A stretch of DNA of 20,000 nt from Sphaeroforma sirkka (Eukaryota > Opisthokonta > Ichthyosporea > Ichthyophonida). Within the stretch, counting starts at the first letter, position 1; each line of letters begins with the position of its first letter. Under the pieces are notes generated by a model. It was not told where the DNA came from and did no database searches. It saw only the letters and a program-made list of their open reading frames with translations. A program made the translations under genes and the position numbers. Location of the stretch: positions 77,501 to 97,500 of the forward strand of contig LUCW03001678.1 of assembly GCA_001586965.3 (NCBI GenBank). The letters run 5' to 3'. Positions 1 through 20,000 of this stretch are shown in pieces.

Positions 1-365
1 ATGCTTGCGACTCTGATGCACTTTTTGTACATATGTCGACGCTCTTGAGTACAAATACGGTACGATATCTTTCACCTCTACTCTATAAAGAGTATGTTTC
101 ATCGTTTATATTTCGATAGTGCCTTCAATCAAATATCGGAGAAAAAAAACAGCCTCTCCTGTACCTCAGTATTAACCATTCTTATGCATCTTCAAAAACC
201 TGCGTACAACGTATTACAGTTCCAAATTTTCAGACTGAGCTTCTAGCTTCTATCACAAAAGAAGTACGTTATAGAGCGCTGAAAATAAGAATGCGACTTG
301 CATAAAGTAGGCTATTTTTAATTCTAAGACTGCTGTTTAATCACCTAAGCTATCAAACAATAAAA
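1..365. other. Flank downstream of the intact cupin gene, no gene seen
   Basis: I see no convincing coding region, RNA gene or repeat here. It should hold the 3' untranslated region of the minus-strand cupin gene, but I found no exact AATAAA on the minus strand just past its stop codon. Confidence 0.5.
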
Positions 366-1010
366 TTACATCATATCCATGAACATCTCAAGGATCTCCT
401 CACAGTTAGACATCTTGAATTGTGGGAACACACCATCAAGACCGTCAGTATTCTTACTTGAATCGGTATCTAACCCCAATGCTTTCTTGGCATCACCCAG
501 TTGTCCGACGAATCCAACCACTAGTGCAGCAGTTGGCTGCGAAACATCAAATGCTCCTACTGAGACAAAAGGATGAATGCCTGTGTTGATCTGGAAGTGC
601 ATACTGCCTCTAGGGAAAAAAAATGTGTCTCCCATAGTGACGTGCTCTAGTCTCAGCATATTATCTCCCACTCCGTACGTTCCGATGATACCTTCGCCCA
701 TTACAACCGTCTGGAATTCAGTCGCATCTGAGTGTACGTGTGGTGCGACGGCACCACATTCGTTGAGGCGGAAGGCTACTGTGCTCATCCCAACCCCATT
801 AATATCGGGCCAATTTCCCGGAGCGCCACCTCCTGATGATTTGGGCCTATCGTTATCGCCTACTGAGAACTTCAAGCCCCCTCCGGGTCCTGTAAGCTGT
901 GGCTTGTTCAACATGAAATCGCTGTCAAATGCCTTCTCTGGGGCAACAAATGCGTTGGTATAGCTTGTGGCCAGGGCACATATTAGTAGGGTGGTTGCAG
1001 AACACTTCAT
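366..1010 (-). CDS. Secreted cupin-domain (germin-like) protein, intact
   Basis: This single-exon gene encodes 214 residues. The first 20 or so form a signal peptide (MKCSATTLLICALATSYTNA), so the product should enter the secretory pathway. Cupin motif 1 is complete: GAVAPHVHSDATEF, with metal ligands His91, His93 and Glu98. Cupin motif 2 is complete: GDTFFFPRGSMHFQIN, with the fourth ligand His138. These four ligands are those of manganese-binding germins, but the sequence does not say whether this one is an oxalate oxidase, another enzyme or a binding protein. One cupin domain plus a helical C-terminal tail (CEEILEMFMDMM) matches the usual 200-230-residue germin length. The start is the first ATG, about 71 bases below a TATA box, and the same ATG is kept in the inverted copy at 3713. 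The open frame, intact motifs and promoter suggest it is functional. Confidence 0.88.
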   Translation of the reverse strand: MKCSATTLLICALATSYTNAFVAPEKAFDSDFMLNKPQLTGPGGGLKFSVGDNDRPKSSGGGAPGNWPDINGVGMSTVAFRLNECGAVAPHVHSDATEFQTVVMGEGIIGTYGVGDNMLRLEHVTMGDTFFFPRGSMHFQINTGIHPFVSVGAFDVSQPTAALVVGFVGQLGDAKKALGLDTDSSKNTDGLDGVFPQFKMSNCEEILEMFMDMM

Positions 1011-1080
1011 TTTGGATCTGTTTTAGTATTCAACTTCAGCGGTTAGTTATGTTGTGAATATGTAAAACGAACTTTAATCC

Positions 1081-1090
1081 ATATTTATAC
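1081..1090 (-). promoter_or_regulatory. TATA box of the intact cupin gene
   Basis: Read on the minus strand this is GTATAAATAT, about 71 bases upstream of the ATG. The inverted copy has the same TATAAATAT about 69 bases from its ATG. Similarity between the copies fades upstream of this point, so the duplicated block seems to begin near the core promoter. Confidence 0.6.
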
Positions 1091-2254
1091 TACTTTGTAC
1101 AAGTGGTTTGCTTTCAGCAGAGCAATCTCAAAGTATATGCAATTCTGCGTGTTTGTTGTACGATGGTTGTTTTGGAATAAATTCAAATATCAGCAAAGCT
1201 TGACAAATTCAGCGCTGTAATAGCTCTGATTAACCGAATACGCAATAGCTTTAGTACGCAATAGTTTTAGTCGTGCATCAAGAAATATTTGACGATATAT
1301 TAGAGACATACGCAGAATACACCTGCGATAAAATGCTACGTTCAAGTTGTAGTAGTGGTGCCGCGGCACTGTAAAGCAAAATGTGCATCACATGATGCTC
1401 GCATTCTTGTGTTATTGTTTCTTGGCCATCTGACTCTGATCTAATCATGTATCAAGAGGATGAGAAACACTCGAAAAGACTCAAAACATGAAAACAAAGA
1501 GGACTCGGATTCTATGGAGGTCTACAAATACGTTTGTTTTGTTATTTTACTTTTTTTTTTTAAATTAGAAAAGTAGGTTGGAGAATGGTTGGGAGAATGG
1601 AGTGCCTCCCTGACTGCCCTGTTAGTAAGTGCCCTCTTTTTTTTCTCTACTAAATAGTCTCTACTCTAGAGTCTAGTCTAGACCTCAGTCTGGAGTGAGA
1701 GTTTAGAGTCACTTTTATTAGACTCTCTCTCTCTACAGTATTTACTATTTAGAAGCCCCTACAGGCCTGCACTGTAGTCCAGCAGTGGACCCATGAAAAT
1801 CGAAATGAACCAAGTTATGCAATCCTAAGATATAAAGGAGTAGATCTACCTTAGTGACCAAATTAGGACGATCCGAAAAAATCGACTCTATATTATTGGT
1901 CAGAAGTAACCAGTATGTTAATAAAACAAAACATTTATATAGTTTTTTTAAAAACTACAATATTACGTCTTCAAACTTTAGGCCCCGGTAGTCACTAGTC
2001 AGTGAGATAGATATAATGATATCAAAATGATGAATAACTAGTAGAAATAAGATAGCATAGCCCTCGGAAAGTCGGAATTCAACAAAAAAATAATAAAAAT
2101 AAAAAAGGGTCTGAAAATTTTTAAAAAATCCTTTTATAAAACTATTTTCTCGTTTCGATCTTCGGCCTTCGGATAAAAAACTTTTTTTCAAGTTGTAGTA
2201 GTAAAACAAAATGCATTTCAAATTTTTCAATCACTCTAAGAGAATTACTAAATT
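1091..2254. other. AT-rich intergenic DNA
   Basis: No gene is supported. Short reading frames here, for example on the minus strand at 1955-2230, are AT-rich (many K, F, Y, I) and match no family I know. Between about 1647 and 1752 lies a tract rich in CTAGAG/CTAGAC steps, flanked by the inverted 9-mers CTAAATAGT and ACTATTTAG; it could fold but has no known role. Confidence 0.4.
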
Positions 2255-2849
2255 GAATGTCTTTATACGGCACTGGTGACAATAAAATTATTGAGCACCT
2301 TAGGCCCAGTTTCCTACCAGTCTCATACTTTTACTTTTTGGAGTTTACTTTGCATTTAGAACGTAATTAGAGTGATTTTAGCCCATTTATTCATGCCCTC
2401 TAAATCATACAACTTATTGCATTTGTTGTATTAGTTCTTTGTCGGCCTCAGAGAAGAGGTCGACGTATGTTAGACACGAATAGTGTCAACTATAAAACCA
2501 TAGGCGAATCCAAAGCAATAGCTAAGACAGAGGACGCCTATATACATGTGTCTGACTGCTAACATATGTCAAGCCCTTAAGACCGACAAGGACCCATCAT
2601 AAGTGCAACAAATGGGTTGTATCCGCGCTACAATATCTAACATTTAAGTCGAGCGCTTTCAGCCGACAGATAACAAAAATCCGGCAGAAAACAAACACAT
2701 TTCACAAGTGCTTAATATCAAGCTAATTACATTAACACACCTATAATTAAGCGAATGAAACTCGAAAAAGTACAAGTACGAGACTTGTAGGAAACTGGGC
2801 CTGGGGTGGTTAATAGTTTTATTGACACCAGTGCCGTATAAAGACATTC
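2255..2849. mobile_element. Non-coding element with 89-base inverted arms (MITE-like)
   Basis: Bases 2255-2343 and 2761-2849 are inverted copies of each other. Aligned without gaps, 79 of 89 positions pair, including an uninterrupted block at the outer end (the reverse complement of GTGCCGTATAAAGACATTC). Weaker pairing seems to continue inward for some tens of bases. The 417-base centre has no convincing open frame. Long inverted arms around a non-coding core are typical of foldback or miniature inverted-repeat elements. I did not find a clear target-site duplication, so transposition is inferred. An inverted duplication that later diverged is the alternative. Confidence 0.55.
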
Positions 2850-3630
2850 AAAAACAAATTGCTCTTCATAAAACAAACAATCACAAAACAATCACAATAT
2901 TAAACAAGCACAACCACAAAATGACAATTCTATAGAAATAGCCATTTTTTGAAGAAAAAAAATATCCCCAATTTACCGTCTTTTTATGCCTTCTAAATCG
3001 AACAAAAAATGGAACCCAAAAAAACCCCTAAAACAAAATTCACAGCCCTCTGGTATCTGGATGATTTTATAGTAAAAATATTTGGGTCTCGCTAAATTTA
3101 CCATTCCCGCTCGCGAGAGGACGCGAGACTCGAGACCCTTTTTTTTTTTAAACAAAATGAATAACCCAGCGGGCCATGTAAATGTTGAAACACTTGTTGA
3201 GAGTTGAGTCTTGACAGAGACTATTTTTCTTTTTTTCTTTTTTAAAACACAAACAAACACAAAAACAAATCAAAACAAATATAAATAAATAAACACTATT
3301 TTTTTAAATATATACATACATAAATATATATTTAATTTTAAAAACAGTAAAAAAGATCTCTTGATGTTCTTGATGTATTTTCAGTTTACATTTTCTTAAA
3401 ACAATATTTATTATAATCATATGTAAATAAAAACAACGCCTGATAGTGGTCGGATGCATACAGTCCATAATCCATAGTCCATACACATGAGAGTATGTAC
3501 GATGCATTCAGATTTACTATAGTGGTCGGATACACTATGGTTTGCGTATGATATGACATTCTGATATACTCGAAAAACTGTAGTATTGCTTCCATTTCAG
3601 TGTGTATTCGGCGTCGGTGCGAGGGTCAAT
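2850..3630. other. A/T-homopolymer-rich intergenic DNA
   Basis: This stretch has long runs of A or T and strings of AAACAAACAAA and AAATAAATAAA type. A short sequence containing ATAGTGGTCGGAT occurs twice, near 3445 and 3520. No gene is supported; the small minus-strand frames are compositionally AT-rich. Confidence 0.4.
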
Positions 3631-3634
3631 TGTG

Positions 3635-3644
3635 TATAAATATT
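3635..3644 (+). promoter_or_regulatory. TATA box of the cupin pseudogene
   Basis: TATAAATATT lies about 69 bases before the ATG at 3713, nearly the same spacing as in the intact inverted copy. The promoter core was therefore carried in the duplication and is still recognisable. Confidence 0.5.
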
Positions 3645-3712
3645 GGCCCAAAATCACAGTTATCGTCTTAACATCACTAAGAAAGAAGTTAAATACCAAA
3701 CCAGTTTTAAAG

Positions 3713-4343
3713 ATGAAGTGTTCTACAGCCACCCTACTAATCTGTGCCTTGGCCACAAGATATACCAACACATTTGTTGCCCCAGAGAAGGCATTTGACA
3801 GCGACTTTATGTTGAACAAACCGCAGCTTACGGGACCCGGAGGAGGTTTAAAATAACGACATGTCTTAATCATCAGGAGGCGGTGCCAAAGGAAATTGGC
3901 CCGATATCAATGGAGTTGAGATGAGCACAGTAGCCTTCCGCCTCAACGAATGTGGTGCCGTCGCACCACACGTACACTCAGATGCGACTGAATTCCAGAC
4001 GGTTGTAATGGGCGAAGGTATCATCGGAACGTACGGAGTGGGAGATAATATGCTGAGACTAGAGCACGTCACTATGGGAGACACGTTTTTCTTTCCTAGA
4101 GGCAGTATGCACTTCCAGATCAACACAGGCACTCATCCTTTTGTCTCGGTAGGAGCATTTGATGTTTCGCAACCAACTGCTGCACTAGTTGTTGGGTTCG
4201 TAGGACAGCTGGGTGATGCCAAGAAAGCATTGGGATTAGATACCGATTCAAGTAAGGATACGAACGGTCTCGATGGCGTGTTCCCACAGTTCAAGATGTC
4301 AAACTGCGAGGAGATCATTGAGATGTTCATAAATATGATGTAA
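3713..4343 (+). pseudogene. Cupin (germin-like) pseudogene, inverted copy of 366-1010
   Basis: The copy starts with the same signal-peptide region (ATG at 3713) and reads in frame for 47 codons to GGGLK, then hits TAA at 3854-3856. Against the intact copy, 14 bases are missing just before that stop, which shifts the frame. After the break the matching frame resumes. From the internal ATG at 3921 to the TAA at 4341-4343 it encodes 140 residues that differ from the intact protein at only six positions, with both cupin motifs and all four metal ligands. High identity means the duplication or the lesion is recent. A shortened, non-secreted cupin from the ATG at 3921 is possible but nothing in the sequence specifically supports it. 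Confidence 0.85.
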
Positions 4344-4439
4344 ACATCAGTAGCTTCTGACGTATAACTGTCAAACTTGTAAATACATGACTGTTGGGTA
4401 GCTGCGGAGAAAATCAAAACTATCATTTTAAAAATACTA

Positions 4440-4445
4440 AATAAA
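4440..4445 (+). terminator. Polyadenylation signal AATAAA
   Basis: A canonical AATAAA lies about 97 bases after the stop codon of the plus-strand cupin copy, where a 3'-end signal would be expected. It may now serve a pseudogene transcript. Confidence 0.5.
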
Positions 4446-5613
4446 GCTCTATTTGACTTCAACTTCAACCGCTCGCTTCTTCAAGAATCGCTGAGTATTG
4501 AGCGTTAACCAGTATGCAATGGACTGACAGATATTTAAAACATCATAAAATGCAAACTTCGGATCATCAAGGAGGTTGCTGTGTAAGTATTCATGTAATA
4601 AGGCACGGATATACCTGCTTTTATACGGTTGCAAATGCCGATATGTAACTTCCAACAATTGCTTATATGTACTTGTGTGTCCTTTGTGGAACGATCCAAG
4701 CTAATGAGTGAAACCTCGACTGACTCCAAATGTGTATACAGAGTGATTTGAATTGTGATCAACCTCAGTAAAATGTATAACGGCGCACAAGGGATTTCCG
4801 TGTTGGGGTTAATATGAATGATAGGATATTAGCTTTTCCTCGCACAAGCTATCATTCTGGCCTGAAACTGAATGTGGTCTATGTAGTGTGATCTATGTAG
4901 ATGTCCATATTCGTCGTACAACGGCCGCCTATCTACCGCCACAATTCAACATAATTGAAAACGAAGGTTAAATTCCGGGCTAGAATGCGCTATAATAAAC
5001 ATCCGGATGTCGAGCATGAAGCAAAAGAAATGTTTTTGAAAGAATCTTTTTTTTAACCTTTCATGATGGCCATGTCCTAAAAAACAGTTCCATAGCCTTC
5101 ACGTATTTAGTTGCATGTAGAAAACTTGGTTATGCGCAAATTCTCTTACTTTTGCACATGTATTAACAAATGCAGGCACGTGCAAACTGCAAAAATATTA
5201 TATGCACTTGTATTCAAATTTTCGTAAACCAATCGATGCATACACAAACCCTATGTACATAAAACGTTTCGGTTCAAGATTCCTACCAAAACCTCATATC
5301 TCGACCGTCTGGTTGTCGATTTGATGCCTATGTTTGTCAATAATGCCCTCTGGATTGAGTCTCCGTGGAAAAGTTGCATCTTCCTGGAGACAATAATTTA
5401 TCGAAAGACTATCCAGAGGGCCATGCAAATAGGAATTGAACCTTGTCATTCGTCACCCTCACATTGACAATGTCTAACTTGAAAGTTGTCATGACACCCT
5501 GTGACACTTCGCTTTATTTTAGAAATTATGTTCGAAAAATACATATTTACATTTATTTACACAAATAAATACATGGTCCAAACAAATTTTCACCTCTAGT
5601 TCTATCTCCATAA
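4446..5613. other. Intergenic DNA between the cupin copy and the M13 gene
   Basis: No gene is supported. A small perfect inverted repeat (GCCCTCTGGAT at 5345-5355, its complement at 5411-5421) could form an 11-base-pair stem. The promoter and 5' untranslated region of the M13 gene should lie at the right end, but I cannot pick out a clear TATA box. Confidence 0.4.
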
Positions 5614-5667
5614 TACAAGTTAGCAGGAATACCACGTACAAAGCACGTAAAAACGTCTTCGATCATC

Positions 5668-19744
<14,077 letters not shown>

Positions 19745-19756
<12 letters not shown>

Positions 19757-20000
19757 GTGGGTGTGTGCGTGTGTCTTTTGGGATACTTGTGCGTGTATGT
19801 GTATGTGTATACATACGCTGTGGACACGGAAAGGTTGATGTGTGCGTGTATCTGTTGGGATACTTGTGCGTGTATGTGTATGGGAATGCATACGCTATGG
19901 ACTCAGAAAGGTGGGTGTGTGCGTGTATCTATCAGGATAGGTGGGTGTGTATGTGTATGTGCATGCATACGCTATAAACACGGAAAGATGGGTGTGTGCG
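19745..20000 (+). repeat. 77-base tandem repeat of the exon 13 donor, four copies to the window edge
   Basis: The exon end ACGGAAAG plus donor recurs at 19826-19833 (ACGGAAAG|GT), 19903-19910 (TCAGAAAG|GT) and 19980-19987 (ACGGAAAG|AT), each exactly 77 bases after the last. Between them are GTGTGTGCGTGTATCT and TGCATACGCTATGGAC. Copies 2 and 3 keep a GT donor; copy 4 has AT. The array is cut by the window edge. Confidence 0.9.

Noticed and set aside
3535..4132. Minus-strand open frames across the cupin copy (3535-3873, 3866-4132), and the plus-strand ones across 379-963
   Set aside because: They are antisense shadows of the cupin coding sequence.
5265..5290. tRNA gene (GGTTCAAGATTCC resembles a B box)
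   Set aside because: No A box at the right distance and no acceptor-stem pairing could be found.

Overview
The window is nuclear DNA from a eukaryote. It carries GT-AG introns of about 250 to 1,900 bases, TATA and AATAAA signals, and very dense TA/TG microsatellites and minisatellites. No sequence marks the lineage firmly. The mix of a soluble, bacterial-PepO-like M13 metallopeptidase split into many small exons and intronless secreted cupins fits an intron-rich unicellular eukaryote; I cannot place it further.

Left part (1-4450). Two copies of one intronless cupin (germin-like) gene lie in inverted orientation. The minus-strand copy (366-1010) is intact: 214 residues, a signal peptide and both complete cupin metal motifs. 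The plus-strand copy (3713-4343) is a young pseudogene: a 14-base deletion creates a TAA after codon 47, while the remaining 140 codons are still about 96% identical. Both copies keep a TATA box about 70 bases upstream of the ATG. Between them is a non-coding element with 89-base inverted arms (2255-2343 and 2761-2849, 79 of 89 bases paired).

Middle and right (5668 to the end). One plus-strand gene for an M13 (neprilysin/PepO) zinc metallopeptidase occupies the rest of the window. I assembled 13 exons by matching splice sites, phases and family motifs, from an ATG at 5668 through DDFY/QYCNGNW at the N-terminus to NAYY and the HECTH zinc motif in exon 13. The gene runs off the right edge before its third zinc ligand. 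All junctions are in phase except one defect: a T-run in exon 10 (15708-15713) puts the frame off by one and creates a TAG.

The striking pattern is in the introns. Many exon boundaries are copied in tandem next to themselves. These are the acceptor of exon 5, both edges of exon 7, most of exon 8 plus 127 bases of intron (218-base unit, three copies), the acceptor of exon 9 (about 70-base unit, four copies), an older partial copy of exon 11, the acceptor and 5' part of exon 13, and the donor of exon 13 (77-base unit, four copies). The rest of the intron sequence is mostly minisatellites (36, about 46, 51 and 88-base units) and long TA/TG arrays, one of them inside a hairpin with roughly 60-65-base inverted arms.
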